A stretch of 64,000 bases of DNA from Aldrovandia affinis. Lineage: Eukaryota; Chordata; Actinopteri; Notacanthiformes; Halosauridae. The notes beneath the pieces are model-generated. The model was not told the DNA's origin. It did not search any database and saw only the letters and a program-made list of their open reading frames with translations. Positions within the stretch are counted from its first letter, which is position 1, and each line of letters opens with the position of its first letter. Shown here one piece after another: positions 24,196-50,989 of the stretch. The stretch covers positions 1,612,001 to 1,676,000 of the forward strand of contig JAINUG010000176.1 in assembly GCA_029706075.1 (NCBI GenBank), written 5' to 3'. The position numbers and the translations under genes are program-made.

Positions 24196-25792
24196 TATGG
24201 GAGACTTGGGACAGTTGCAACACTTTTTGCATTTTTCTCAATTACTCAGAGACTATTTGGACTAGACCAACCAAATTGTAATATATTAAACTTATATCTG
24301 TCTAATAATTATCCATACCATTTAAATATGATCACATATAACATATAGTTCACAATATTCATTTGAATGGAAGAAGTCAGGTGTTGCAACTGACCCCAAG
24401 CCTGGAACATGATACAGGGACAGTTGCAACATGTTAAATATACATTAAATTGTACTAATTAACTTTAGCTTTTTGTCTCAATGAGCATAGTATTCTGAAA
24501 ATATGTATCGCTTTACAATAATATTGTAGCGATCCACCATGGTCGCTATATGCAAATATGTGTGCAGGGCATTGTGGGGGAACATTGTTGTGTGTTTGTT
24601 TGTTCCCCCTGGTGTTAGTTATTGTTGTATGTTTAAAAGTAATGTTGTGTGTCTGTTTTTATTGTTATGTATGTGTTGAATCGGTGGTCGCGGTGAGCCC
24701 AACAGTGTCGCCACCGCGACCGATGGCTACTTCTTGCTGCCTGTGTTATCATCTGTAATATGTTCAGCATTTGTTGTACTTTTTGTGTGATGTACTCTAA
24801 AATGGCCAACGTGCACCCTGCGTGACCCTCTCGGGACGTGCCTGCTGTAAAAAGAGAACCAAAGGTGATATTTGTGGTCGTGTGCTGTTTGGGGCGCAAA
24901 TATCGTTCATATTATCTGCTTTTAAATAAAGTGGCTACGGGGCTTTGCGGTGTATGACGCATGTAGCCACATTCAACTTACTGTTTGCCTCCAAGTTGTC
25001 TTCTTGTTGCCCCCCACTGCGCATGCTTGCTACAATATTGTAGTATTTATATAAAAATAACAGTTGAGCTTTGTTTGTTTATGCGTAGAACATAGGCCTA
25101 TCTTACATCAATGTGCAGATGTTGCCACGTAGGCTATTCAATCTCTTACGATATTTCAGTGTTAGACAGGAAGAATGGACCCATTTGCAATGCACCAAAC
25201 AAGTTCAAACTTTTATCAAATATTTATTTGCAACTGCAAAACTGCAACTTAAAACTACAAGGCTGACCAGCAAACCTCTTCTGAAATCAGCAGCGAACTC
25301 TTCAAGTTATTTTAATTTAATTAGAAAAAAGAAAAAAAAGATTTTCTTCCTAGTCCAGTGAACGTAAACTTACTATTTGGTAATGGACCATTACACCACT
25401 TTCGGTAAAGAACAAAAAAAAACACTGGCTTAGCTTGGGGACCCCAACAGCCATAGCAAAACTTCTGTGCTAGCTAGACACAACCTTGATACATGCTAAC
25501 CATGTCACTTATAAGTCAACAAAACAATGATTCAAAGTAATTAAGTTTGGATCATGCAAAAGAGGACAGTATGACAAAAATACAGCTCATAAAAAATTAC
25601 TTTCACACCTCCAAAACAAGTTTTGTCAATAAATCCAAAAGCAGAGTTCGAATGTGGCTCCTTTCTTCCATGTGGGGGGAGGATCTAGCTGAGCATATGC
25701 ACTATGAGTGTCATCACTCTAGCATGTTTCTTCTTGGAGTACTAGGACTTGTTGCAACTGCCCCTTGTTGCAACTGTCCCCAGTCTCCTCTA
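24196..25792. mobile_element. TA-flanked element with inverted repeats, third nesting level
   Basis: GGAGACTTGGGACAGTTGCA at 24200 is matched in inverse orientation at 25767-25788 (21 of 22 bases). A TA dinucleotide lies two bases outside each repeat (24196-24197 and 25791-25792), as for Tc1/mariner-type MITEs. The motif GACAGTTGCAAC recurs subterminally (near 24420 and 25750). No transposase was recognised; after removing the solo LTR it is about 1.1 kb. Confidence 0.65.
24525..25034 (+). mobile_element. Solo LTR of an LTR retrotransposon (fossil), innermost nesting level
   Basis: About 510 bp starting TGTAGCG and ending GCTACA, flanked by ATAT on both sides (24521-24524 and 25035-25038). 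An AATAAA signal lies at 24925-24930, giving + orientation. It is the innermost and so the youngest insertion in the stack. Family not identified; the termini resemble those of the LTR at 16456-17019. Confidence 0.65.
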
Positions 25793-26393
25793 CCTGTATA
25801 TCCTCTAAGATCGCTGGTCCAGCCATTTCGCATAAATAACCAGACAGAACTAGGAGTATTTATGTGAAACTGGAATTATTATGTAATTACACCTACACTG
25901 CATTCTATGTCAATTGAGCTGCAAATGATGCGTTGATAATGTCATCACGTCTTATTGATTTGATGTCATTCATTTGATGTCTTTGTAGTATCATCATATT
26001 AGCCAACCAGATTATCACATCATGATTATCCACGTGTGCTAATGCATTTATTTTATATGATACAGTACATTGCATTCTTTCAGCACACTTTCATTGTAAT
26101 GGTTTATTTCTCTGGTTTTTATCTCTGGCTTTCAATACTACATTTATGCCACTAGAGGCGCGTACCCATGGTCTGAAGTTTGCTTTGAGGTATGCACTTT
26201 TCCACGTCAAGTTCAAATTTGATAAATCCGAACATTGGCGTGGAATTGGGCATTTATGCACAAATTTGTACGTCCGCATCCGCACAGTTGATAAATGAGG
26301 TCCCTGGTTTCTTGAGTCTAAATTGGTTGCTGATTTTAAGCCAGCAGACTATATAGCTCTCAAAGACCTGGGTTGATGACTCCTGCTTTAATC

Positions 26394-28339
26394 CCTTCCT
26401 CTTTGAAATAATTGTCTAAATTAAATCAGTAGTTTTGTCATTTTACATTTTTCAATGTTAAAATGTTGCCTGTTTATAGAGCCAGACAGGCAAATGTCAC
26501 CGATAAGGCAGCCATTGTTAATATTCTGTTTGCAAGTGACTCAGAAGAGGGCACATTTGCATGTGTGCCACCAAGTGGTGAAGTGACCAGTGCCAAAAGG
26601 AATACAAAATGTTGAAAAAAAGCGAATCAGAACAAACTAACTTCATAAGGGTGATGCTAGATGAGCTGTAGATGGCAAATCGGCATCATCTCCTACCTAT
26701 GTGAGCTCTTATTCTCCTGCTGAAAAACTGTGATTTAACTGTTCAGCCTTGTATTTTAAGTCCGCATTCAGTGTTCCCCTTTACGTTTCTCATACATTCA
26801 ATTAAGTTTCTAAGATATTGTCATACCAGGTTGTAAAATCAGAGTTCATCACTAGAGGGCATCCTGCTCCAACTCATCAAAGTGAAATAAATATTTCCCA
26901 CATGAGTTTCAGGGTGTTGCTGGATTTAATTGAAGGAAATAAGATTACAACTACGCAGCCTGGTAAAAACAAAAACATATCCTAACATAGAATACAAGCT
27001 TACACACACACACACTTATTTGTGGGGATAAGATAATTGTCTACTCAATTTTTCCAGCTGATGAATGTTCAGGTACGTATGCATGCATGTATGTGTATAT
27101 ATTTGTCGCTTCAGACTTTTGTTTTCGATGGACATTGGATTTGGTGAACCAATACCCCTGTATTGCAATAGATTTGTATACACATTCATGGCATCCTGTG
27201 ACACAATTAAAACCAAGTCCAGGTGGCATCCACTAACTCTGGCAGCCCATAGTTTTGACCAGGAAGAATTCTGAGGAGCACAGTGGCCCATCTCGATGAC
27301 CCTTAACCTCTTAACCTGGTGGTTGTAGAGATGGTGTCTCTCTCAGGATACAACATTACACAGCAGCAATTAACCTCTGAACTAAATTTGCTTTACCTCC
27401 TGCCCTTTCGATCTGGGTTCAATTTAGTTTTTAGCTGAGAAAAAAAAAACTTGGCTTAATTGCTGTAGCCTACACATGGGCTCAAAATTGGAGCTGGATA
27501 GATTGATAAAGAAAGATGTGTTGTGTTTAAACAATGAAAGAATAGCATGGAAGTGGCCAGGGCCTTAGAGTTGGAGATGAATGAGCACATTGGCATCGAC
27601 TGAAAAGTACACTAGTGGGGGGAAACAAAACAGACATCTGCAGTCTCCTCAACTCCTGAGAGAAAACTGTTTGCGCTTTGTAAACAATAGTCTGAATTAT
27701 ATATCCATCCATTGACATGCCCATAGAGAGCATGATGGACAAGACAGACAATGTTCAATGTTTTAAAGCTAAACAGGTTATTCACCCAAAACGGTTCAAC
27801 CAGAGTACAGTTAAGGTCACCTGTAGATATAGTCTACTAAACAAACAGCTGCTGCACACTGCTCTGTCAGATTTGGTAACACGCTCCACACCACCATTTG
27901 GTAAGACTGAGAAGTATCAAAGTAATGTATTCAACTAAGTTACATTGCTATGGATGTGTACATTGAAGAGCACAGTGGTTGCTGCAAAGTATTTTAACCA
28001 TCATTATGCTGTTAAAAAATAAAAGCATAATGTTGTACGACCCGCCCCCCCCCCCTCCCCCTCTCGCACTAGAGGACTTAATTGTTTTAAATGGGCCCCT
28101 GCTTTCATTATATTAGACTAATGAAGCTGAAATACCACATAATTTAAGTTTTAAGTCTAAGATATAGACTCCTTTACACCTGACAGTCTGGAAATATTGG
28201 GGTGGGGAATATTGTAAGAAGTTATTTTACGGCATACAATAGAAATCATTGTTTCGATTCATTTCCACTATATTTTCGGTTTGATTTAATTCGCAGACAT
28301 TATTGAAATAGATACGGCAGTGCGTTTCGCCAGGTACGT
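26394..28339. other. No recognisable feature
   Basis: DNA upstream of nxph3 without recognisable genes or mobile elements. It has a short (CA)n near 27003 and a C-rich run near 28046. It may include distal promoter elements. Confidence 0.5.
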
Positions 28340-28406
28340 AGCCTACCTGATGCAGTAGTCATTGGCGTTGCAGAGGAGAGATAAAGGGAGAACAGTGAGG
28401 AGTGTG

Positions 28407-28488
<82 letters not shown>

Positions 28489-28978
28489 GGAGAGAGAGCG
28501 AGAGAGAGAGAGAGAGAGAAAGAAAGAAGAGAGGCAGACGGTTTAAACGAATGCGAGTCTGTACGCTCCCGTCAGTGCACAAGGCTGACATGTACAACAG
28601 CTGGAAGCGTGCGCTTCAGCCAGTCTTGTACTAAGTGGAACTACTGTAACACCGTTTGAAAAAGGATTTAAAATCATTACTGTTGTTATTTCCATTAATA
28701 TTTGTTCCTAATCAGTCTATCACATACAATACGGATATTTTTCAGAGGTGGATGGTTTGCATTATTTCTTTAAGGACCGACCAATGGATCTCCAGTATTC
28801 AAAAGGTTTTAATGAAAACTGGGAGTAAAATTAGCAGGTGATTTCCGTAGGTATTCTGACGCGCTGGACATGGGACCCTGTTGTGGGATTGAGGGATACT
28901 ATACGGGAGGAACTGTGTCTCCCTGAAGGAAAACTGGCTTTGTTGGTGACTGGAGCTGAGGGACCGCGCGGGAAGAAG
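28340..28978 (+). promoter_or_regulatory. Probable nxph3 5' leader and proximal promoter region
   Basis: This stretch immediately precedes the signal-peptide ATG. It is richer in CpG than the neighbouring AT-rich DNA, especially at 28840-28980, and contains a long (GA)n tract. No clear TATA box or initiator could be chosen, and the transcription start is not visible. A separate upstream noncoding exon, as in some neurexophilin genes, cannot be excluded; an AG acceptor-like site occurs near 28854. Confidence 0.4.
28410..28532. repeat. (GA)n microsatellite in the nxph3 5' region
   Basis: Nearly pure AG/GA dinucleotide runs for about 75 bp, then an interrupted GA/GAAA stretch, ending about 450 bp before the nxph3 start codon. 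It generates long spurious Arg-Glu and Ser-Leu reading frames. Purine-only tracts near promoters can bind GAGA-type factors, but nothing here shows function. Confidence 0.97.
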
Positions 28979-43291
<14,313 letters not shown>

Positions 43292-44290
43292 ATGTAGAGA
43301 TGTAAAGAGGGGGTATGGTGGGGTGAGGGGGGTAACTTGCAGAGTGCAGTCATGACCCTGGAAACTGGGTACCAATGCAAGCTGGTCACCGAGAATGATT
43401 TTTCCTCACAATTGAACGTGAAAGACCATTTCCCTTTATTGCTCCACACAACTATCAATGGCCAGAGTTCTTCTACTTCTATCACCACATCTCCCAGATT
43501 TTTTTTCCCAACATAAATACTCTTAAATTCCCTCGCATTTTTAAGTAATGTTTACTTGTAGTTTCTATATTGTAGCCTGTATACCATGTAAACTGTTGCA
43601 ATATACACCCACAGCTCTTGACAAAATCATTTATAACTGTTTAGAAATATAGGCGGCTCTTTTTAACAAGCAACAAAATGTTCTCCAATATCATCCACCC
43701 CACAAACCCATACCTGCTCATAATGGCATAATGGCATAATGTTTTTAAAAAAATCTAAACTGGCGTCATGCAGGGTTAACAATTAGTGTCATATAGGCTA
43801 TGCTCTAGTACTACACAGGAACATATCTACTGTTTCGAGATGTGTTTCTTTGTTTTATTATTCCAGCAAAGTTGAAATCTCTCCTTTTTTATCAAAAACC
43901 AAAATGAAAAATGATAGACATCCATGATAGAACAGCAATAATGCAACAGCCCTCATAGATTCATCTGGGTTTATACCCAGGTTCAGCAAAGAATGACCAA
44001 ACATATTTCTGCTGAACAATGGGTGATCCAATTCATTATATCCTCCCCCTTGATATACCTGAAGAGGTATTATGGCAATTTTAATAAAAAAGAGACGAAA
44101 GAAAAAGTATTCATTAGGCTGCATTTTGTCTCCATTGTTCTCTTTCAGCCTGGAGTCTGTTATATAATATATTATTATATTATTATTATATTATTATGTA
44201 ACCTATTTTTTTAAAGGATATATTTGGTCAATATGACTGCATAGTAATTGCCTGATTATGGCATGGCACTGTTGCCAATAAAAGCACTTA
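43292..44290 (+). other. Likely nxph3 3' UTR with candidate poly(A) signals
   Basis: No coding signal follows the stop codon. AATAAA hexamers occur at 44083-44088 and 44277-44282, giving possible 3' UTRs of roughly 0.8-1.0 kb. Which signal is used, or whether a more distal one is, cannot be told from sequence. Confidence 0.4.
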
Positions 44291-47200
44291 CCTCAGTTTA
44301 CATTTTGTTTACAAATATTGCCTTATGGCAGATGATCATTTTCACATTTACAATTCTGAGATATGAGATAAAGTTATTGATTTTACAGGTATTCATATAC
44401 TGTTGACAAACAACAAACAAGGAAACTATGTTCTATTTATTTATTTAAATATTTTTTTCTAATTTAAACTGAAAGTAACCCAAGGGTGTAAGCATTTAAG
44501 CTTTCCCTTGACATCTCAGTAAACATATTTGTGCAAGGGTGATGCTAAATTAGATTTAAAAAATGCACAAGGATAAAAGGAATGAAACTTTGATGGTTTC
44601 ACACAAATTGACAGCTTAATGTTGAGGTTTGGGAGCACTTTTAGTTTATAAATGTTTCTGCCCAGAGCAAGCCTGCTGGCTCATTGTTCACCAACAGTAA
44701 GGATTTGCCATAAATTCACTCCTGTGGGGAGGTATTAAAGCAGATGTAAAACTTGTTTTTACCATTGCTTTTAGAATGAGAAAAATAACAAAAAATTATA
44801 TGGTCACATACAGTGAATGAAACTGTAGAAAATGTAACAGAATCTCAAAGTGTCTTATTCCTAATTTACTAGTTAAGGGAAGATTGGTTCCTTAAAGGGC
44901 TATTTTATGGGCTCATAACAAAGCATCCCTTGCCTCAGTTAAATACATCAGCTCCAGTCATTCTAGAGGGACCATCATGGAATTGTATTATAATTCTTAT
45001 AAATTATTTTATGAAGTAAAACTGTTTGTTGACGCACATAGACCCAGTCCTCATTTCACACTTTTAATGGCTTTGATTTCAATTTCTTTATGCATATGTC
45101 TAAACTAGTGTCTAATCATTCTGTTTTCCACCCCCCCCCCCCCTCCATGACTAAACACAATCCATAACAAGTGGCTGAATTAATTGCTCTTGCTGGCTGC
45201 AGATGGTCGCAATCTGCATATTATGTTGTCAGCCAATAGAGAGCGCACTACCTGACCACTGAACACTGACCTGACCCAGAGACTCCACTGAAACACATGA
45301 GTTGCGTCACAAACTACATGCTTCCTCAGTGTCCAGCATGCTTACTGTACCTTTTCAGCTTCTCAGCCATCAACAATACAAGCTCTTTGACACTATCGTA
45401 GTGTTGAGAAGCAACAGCTAATAACTAATATTTGTGACTAGAGATAGCTGCAAGCATTTGTACAGTTATCAAGATCATAACAATAATTATAAGAATTATA
45501 AAACAATTGTTCTCATTGCAGAGTATGCTCTTCTCATTGGAATTAAACAATGAGCTGTAGCCAGAGAATTGTAGTGAGTAAAAGAGGCTTCTAATAGCAA
45601 TAATGGTCTCCATTGGTTTATTCACTTCTTCATGGGTAGATAGTGCAAAATGATGTTTCCTAATTACAGAGGGTTTTCTAGTCCAATTTTGCACCATATC
45701 CTCCTGGGCCAGTTAAAAGAGCACCACAGTGATATCACAAGTCTGCAACTTCCCACAAGGGCAGAGTGTGAAGAGTTTGGTTAGTTACACAGCCACACAG
45801 AGAACACACAGTTAAATTACCATTTTTAAGATGAGTGACAGACTTCTCCATGCTATTAAGATTGCTTGTCCGTGCTTTCATGTGCTTGGATTTGAGATGA
45901 GCGTACAGCTCCCATACTGCCCTCAGTCAGGGCCCCCTCTCTTCTTTCTACCCCCCTGGGAACCACACTATGGTACTGAAATCAGCTAGGCTCCCTGCAG
46001 AACTCAACAGCACTGGGAGTAATTAGGCAAGGTAACCTCACCCCTGTCTCACCAGCCAGTATTGCACAGGTCTGCTGATGTTCTATGTGAGATCACACAC
46101 ACACACACACTCACACACACACGTATGCCCATACACACACGGCCACATGCACAGGCACACACACCTGCACATATACACAAACATGCACTTCCTACACACA
46201 CGGCCACATGCACATACATAAACACATGCACACACTCATACACGATACTGATATTCATTCCACTGTAAGTTATTCCCTGTGACCGATTCCATCTTCAGAG
46301 CAATGACCGCTTTCAGGATCTGAGCCCTCCTGTGACATGGCCTGATGTTCCGCCACGACAACAGGTGCTCCCTCTACAGTACTGCCCACATCTGGAGCAA
46401 ACCCATCAGTGAACACCTCCTCTACACCTCTCAGAAGTGGCTGACTGGATAGTGATTTTTGAGACCCCCCTAACCCTCTCCCCTCTCTTTAGACCCAGTG
46501 GAAAAACTCACCATCACCCCCAATCAGACGGCGCCCTGGCCTATGGTGCTGTCACTGTCACTGAATACACAGCAGAATGACTCACAGACACTTAGCCTTC
46601 CTGAGGTATGGGACATAGCTGGACAATTCAGTGCAATATAATAACGTCCATCTCATGAGCCCCCATCCTTGGTTCTAAATAAAGTTGTATTTAAATGTTG
46701 TTCAAACTATTGAGTGTTCTTTCCAGAATTGTTATTTGCTATTGTGAGATATGGGCACTGTATTGAAGTCATTGTGGTTCTATAATTGTACTGTAATTTG
46801 GTGGTTTCCACAATTTTAAATCAGTCCAATGGAAGGATTGTACAAAGAGATATTTATTTCTCCAGTTCTATGGCAATGGGTTTAATTCTTATCTCGGTCT
46901 ATTCTATCCCATATTGTTTAGAGAATATGACAGGAAGAACATTTTTAAATACTGTTGAGGACTTTATTTTCCATTATGCATACCAATCCCAATGCTCAGG
47001 ATGTGACAAAAGCTAAGCTGATTGCCCTTTGAGTTAAAGGGGAAGCATTTCAACAGGGAGGAGATGCATGCACAGAGGAGGCACACTTACAGTCCCAAGC
47101 TCTTTAATTAGATACATTTTTTAAATTTCCGACTGTTCCTTCTGCTTTTTAAAGACGTAATTGATATTAATTCCACTCAGCTCCTTAATTCAATCCCAGA

Positions 47201-49685
47201 CAACTGTTAACGAGGATACGAGTTCAAACATTCGCTGCATCCCTTTAAACAAGATCGATTACGGCATGGCTGCCGGCGTTTGCTCTCTCTCCGCCCCCCT
47301 TGTTCTGATAAAACCTGCCTCAGGATAACCTTGTGCAGACTGATGAAAGGGGAGGAAAATATAAAAGAGAAGGAGGATTCTTCCAAACCCAGCTAACACA
47401 AACCAATTCAATAACATTGGGGAATGCTCTGGTTAGATTTCCATTTGGTTGTAAGGTAACGTTATGTCAAGAACGTTCCCTAAATGGCCATCATTTCTAT
47501 TTCTATTTATTGTTTGGAACAAGTTCTGTAACATCCCCGATGGCTATTATTTAGGCATGAAACAATATATCATGGAGGATACATTACATAACATTTTAAG
47601 AATGTCAAAATGCCAGATTCTTTGCACATTGAAAACTTTCCCAATAAATTTAAAACAAATAACCATCCACAGTTAAAATTATTTTTTAAAGGATATAACT
47701 AAATTGAATGTTTTAAGACCATTGTAGCAATGTACTGTGGCTTATACTGTAAGTAGTGTCCAAGGGACATGCAGGAAACAATGTGTTGGAAACATTTATC
47801 CTAACATTCCAGGTATGTTCTTGGAACCAAAAATTGCTAACTGGGAATGCACCAACTACAATGAAAGCCCTGTTTGAAACAGGATGGGAACAGAAACGGG
47901 CCGATGAGTTTGATCTCCCTCATCTTGGAAAATCTGAGAGAATGGACATAATTGAATGAAAACATTTATAGCTGGGATGATAGTTAAGTCTCATACAGGC
48001 ATTAGCTGAAACTATGTATTGCCACAAATCAGGGAAGGAATTGTACTTTCAATTAAATAAACCACTTGGCAAGTGGGATAAGGGTAAGATACTGTATATG
48101 ATGCTAAAAACAAAGCCTCCAGAATAAATTTAATACAGACTCTAGGTCTGAATATGCTTGAAAAAGGTGGAGGACACCACATGTCACCCCTTCAACAGAG
48201 TTTTTCCATTACTGACACTGGGTCAGTTTCAGTTTTTCTCATGTACTGGTTTGGGTAAGAATACGAGTTGGGCATTTGATCCTGGGTCAATTTCAGGGGG
48301 GAAAGAAAGAAATGAACAGTTGAACTGAAGAATCCAACAATGCAATTTACAGCATTGATTATTTAAATTAATATATCTGAAGTAAATATAGCTGTTTAAA
48401 GATCTAGGTTATTAAGACAACTATTTGTACTGAATTTACAGTTGTGGTGATGCTACATAGAAATGACAATAAAGGCTAATTTCAGTCCAGATAGTTTTGA
48501 ATTTCAATACACAGTCTTTCAGGGGGATGTTCTTCATTTATGAACAATGAATCAATGCATTTGGAAAATTGTCTTACAACTCACAGTTCACAAGTCTTTC
48601 ACGTTAATCTGTTTCTTCATCCTTTTCTCTCCTAATCCTCATCATCATTATCATCAATTGTTGTACACAAATCATCTCAATTCATTTTATGCATGCTTTA
48701 CATATCTGTCATGGTGGAATGTGAACATTTCACCAGGAAATATTTCAATGTTAAAAAAATACATTATATACTGATTACCTGGAAACCACACAGCCTATTA
48801 AATGTTAATATATCCATGCAAATTTAATCACAACATGTTTTTAATTCATTCATTAATGAATATTCTATGCTTACTGAAGCCACACAATGTGGACGGATGC
48901 TCAGAGTGTTTTCATGTTTCAGCATTTTAATGATCTCTCCTCCCTCTGGAGCTGGATCATCTGACTGACTAAATATGATCAAGGAACACGTTCAAGCCGT
49001 CACCAGAGCCTGCCTCTCATTACAGACCCTCTCTTCACCCAATGCAAGCCATTACCACAAAATAAACAAAGCATCAATATATGGCCCCTGCACATTCACT
49101 TCTGAAAAGCATTCTTTGGAGTCTAAGCCACTCCATATTCCACGATCTGTAATAATTGAGCTGAAACTGACCCATATTCTGTTCTTTCTTCAGTATTATG
49201 AGAGTACACATACAGTATACAGGGCTAGAATTTCATTTTTGCTACTGGGGGATTACCCTCCCATGTTAAACAAATGGGACGATTTCCAGAAATTCTTGGA
49301 TTTAAAAACGAACTGCCTAATGTAAATATTATCAACCATTGTGTTTACTGTGCGACCAAAAATGTTTGTTGCTGTGCGACCCTGACCATTTCCCTTGCAT
49401 GGCAAAGGTTTGGGTCTGTGCAGTGCTTCCACAAACCTAATGTCCATGCATAAACTGTACAGAGGTCAGATTTCAATATACCTATGACCATGCCTTCAGC
49501 CTCAAATCAGCAACTGGCCTTATTTACCCCAGTCAATAAACACAGCTAGCTGTAGCGAGCAAGCTGGTCAAATCAGTAAATATCACAGTTTACGCACCTA
49601 TCTAGATTCAAATACTGTGTTTCAAGCCAATAACTAGCTAGCTGGCCAGATTAACTACAGATTGCGGCCCCTGAATTCACTACAA
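44291..49685. other. Downstream intergenic DNA without recognised genes
   Basis: AT-rich DNA with scattered low-complexity runs (poly-C at 45130-45143). AT-rich, repeat-poor patches with homeobox-type cores occur at about 45.06-45.25 and 47.10-47.27 kb. No coding exon was recognised. Confidence 0.45.
46093..46232. repeat. CA-rich cryptic microsatellite with an internal duplication
   Basis: An interrupted ACACAC tract. The block ACACACGGCCACATGCACA occurs twice (near 46134 and 46195). Confidence 0.85.
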
Positions 49686-49872
49686 CAGGGTTCCTCAAAT
49701 CACGCTCCTCAAATCAAGGGCCAAGTACTGCTGTTTTTCCACCCTTCCTTTACCTGGGAGTCAGGTGTGAAAACACTAGCCAATCAATTGCATTAATTGT
49801 TCAATTAACTACCTGAGAGAAAGGAAAACCAGGACCGAATTTGAATTTGTAGGCCAGATTTGAGGGACCCTG
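49686..49872. mobile_element. hAT-type MITE (family A, copy 2)
   Basis: 187 bp starting CAGGGTTCCTCAAATC and ending GATTTGAGGGACCCTG, flanked by the exact 8-bp duplication CACTACAA (49678-49685 and 49873-49880). The body aligns by eye along its whole length with the copy at 13809-13992. Confidence 0.92.
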
Positions 49873-50408
49873 CACTACAATATACCATATAAAATGTTGT
49901 GTTGCCTACACTTGACACTTGACTTGATCTTGTAGTCTTGGCTGTAGTTTCTGAAGCTGTAGTTTCTAAACTCAGCCAAGTCCTATGTTGTTGCAGGAGC
50001 AACAAAATTCATCTGAACCTCACACTAAAATAAATCACCTCATTCTTTCATTCCCTTCACGTGCACACGCACTGACTCTAGACACATTCTTCTTGGAGCT
50101 CTGCTCGTTCTCCTTTCGCGATTTCCAACAAATATATTTGTTATTTCAGAAGATAGGTGCAGGATAGTTACTCTTGCACATTTTATCTGGTCGATTTTCT
50201 TGCCAGTCTGACATAAATTAAGTAACCTACTTTCGAGACTCACAAAGTTTAGTGAACATTTATCGACTTTACTAAAATCGAAAGCAGATAAAAATGCATC
50301 AAAAGTAAATAATTATATAAAATGACTTTGAAGATGTAAAACATAAAATAATCACAGTTTAACAGTTCAACTCAGAACACAAGTTTACACTCATGATAGA
50401 CCTATAGC

Positions 50409-50989
50409 TAACAACCAAAACAAAGGAAACACTAAATGAGGGATACAAAGTATATTGAAAGTACATGCTTCCACACAAGTGTGGCGCCTGAGTTAATTTA
50501 GCAATTAACACCCTATTATGCTTAAGGTCATGTTTAAAAATGCTGGGCGGGCCAGGCCATTATTTTGGTTATCATGGCTAGAAGAAGAGATCTCAGTGAC
50601 TTTGAAAGAGGGGCAATTTTTGGGGCACGTTTGGCAGGAGCTTCAGTGACAAAGACTACTCACCTTGTTGATGTTTCACGAGGCTAGCAGTGGCTAAGGT
50701 GATGTTGGCATGGAACTCTGAGGGAAAGACATCATCAAATAAGGGTAGCTGTAGTGGAAAGCACAGTAGTGGAAAGCACATACTCCTTGACTGTGATGTC
50801 TGTGCATTAGTTTGAGGTGCAAGGCTAAACAGGCAAGTAACTTTAAATATATTGACTGCAAACTTCAATCTAGGGTGTGAACAGGTAGTTTAATCAATAA
50901 CGTTGTTGTCGAGAACTCTACAGAGCAAGATACCAAGATACCATAGTCATATCATGTTAGTGTTTCGACCTTTTTGGCCACTACCTGTA
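50409..50989 (+). mobile_element. Tc1 transposon, internally deleted (N-terminal HTH part)
   Basis: Ends are bounded by TA, with related inverted termini (CAAAGGAAACACTAAATGA on the left; inverse of GTCGAAACACTAACATGA on the right). An ATG at 50574 opens MARRRDLSDFERGAIFGARL, the start of a Tc1 transposase helix-turn-helix, and reaches a stop at 50685-50687 after 37 codons. The catalytic core is absent. Confidence 0.8.

Larger units (their letters stand above)
23945..26301. mobile_element. Probable PIF/Harbinger-like DNA element inserted in the hAT MITE
   Basis: Sequence near both ends is rich in GCGTACG and TTTATCAA-type motifs (TTGAGCGTACGC near 23977; TTTATCAAAATGACG near 24021; GTTGATAAATGAGG near 26288), which I associate with Harbinger-type termini in fish. 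The left boundary is uncertain by about 15-20 bp and a clean target duplication was not found. No transposase was recognised. Confidence 0.4.
23817..26385. mobile_element. Outer hAT-type MITE, split by about 2.3 kb of nested insertions
   Basis: Left half 23817 to about 23930 (GGGGGTTCCCAATCCTA), right half about 26302-26385 (ending GGGTTGATGACTCCTG). Flanks are CTCTAATC (23809-23816) and CTTTAATC (26386-26393), an 8-bp duplication with one difference, as for hAT elements. The two halves read as one element of about 200 bp once the insert is removed. Confidence 0.65.

Noticed and set aside
28343-28659. Arg-Glu-rich and Ser-Leu-rich frames upstream of nxph3
   Set aside because: They are the translation of a (GA)n microsatellite.
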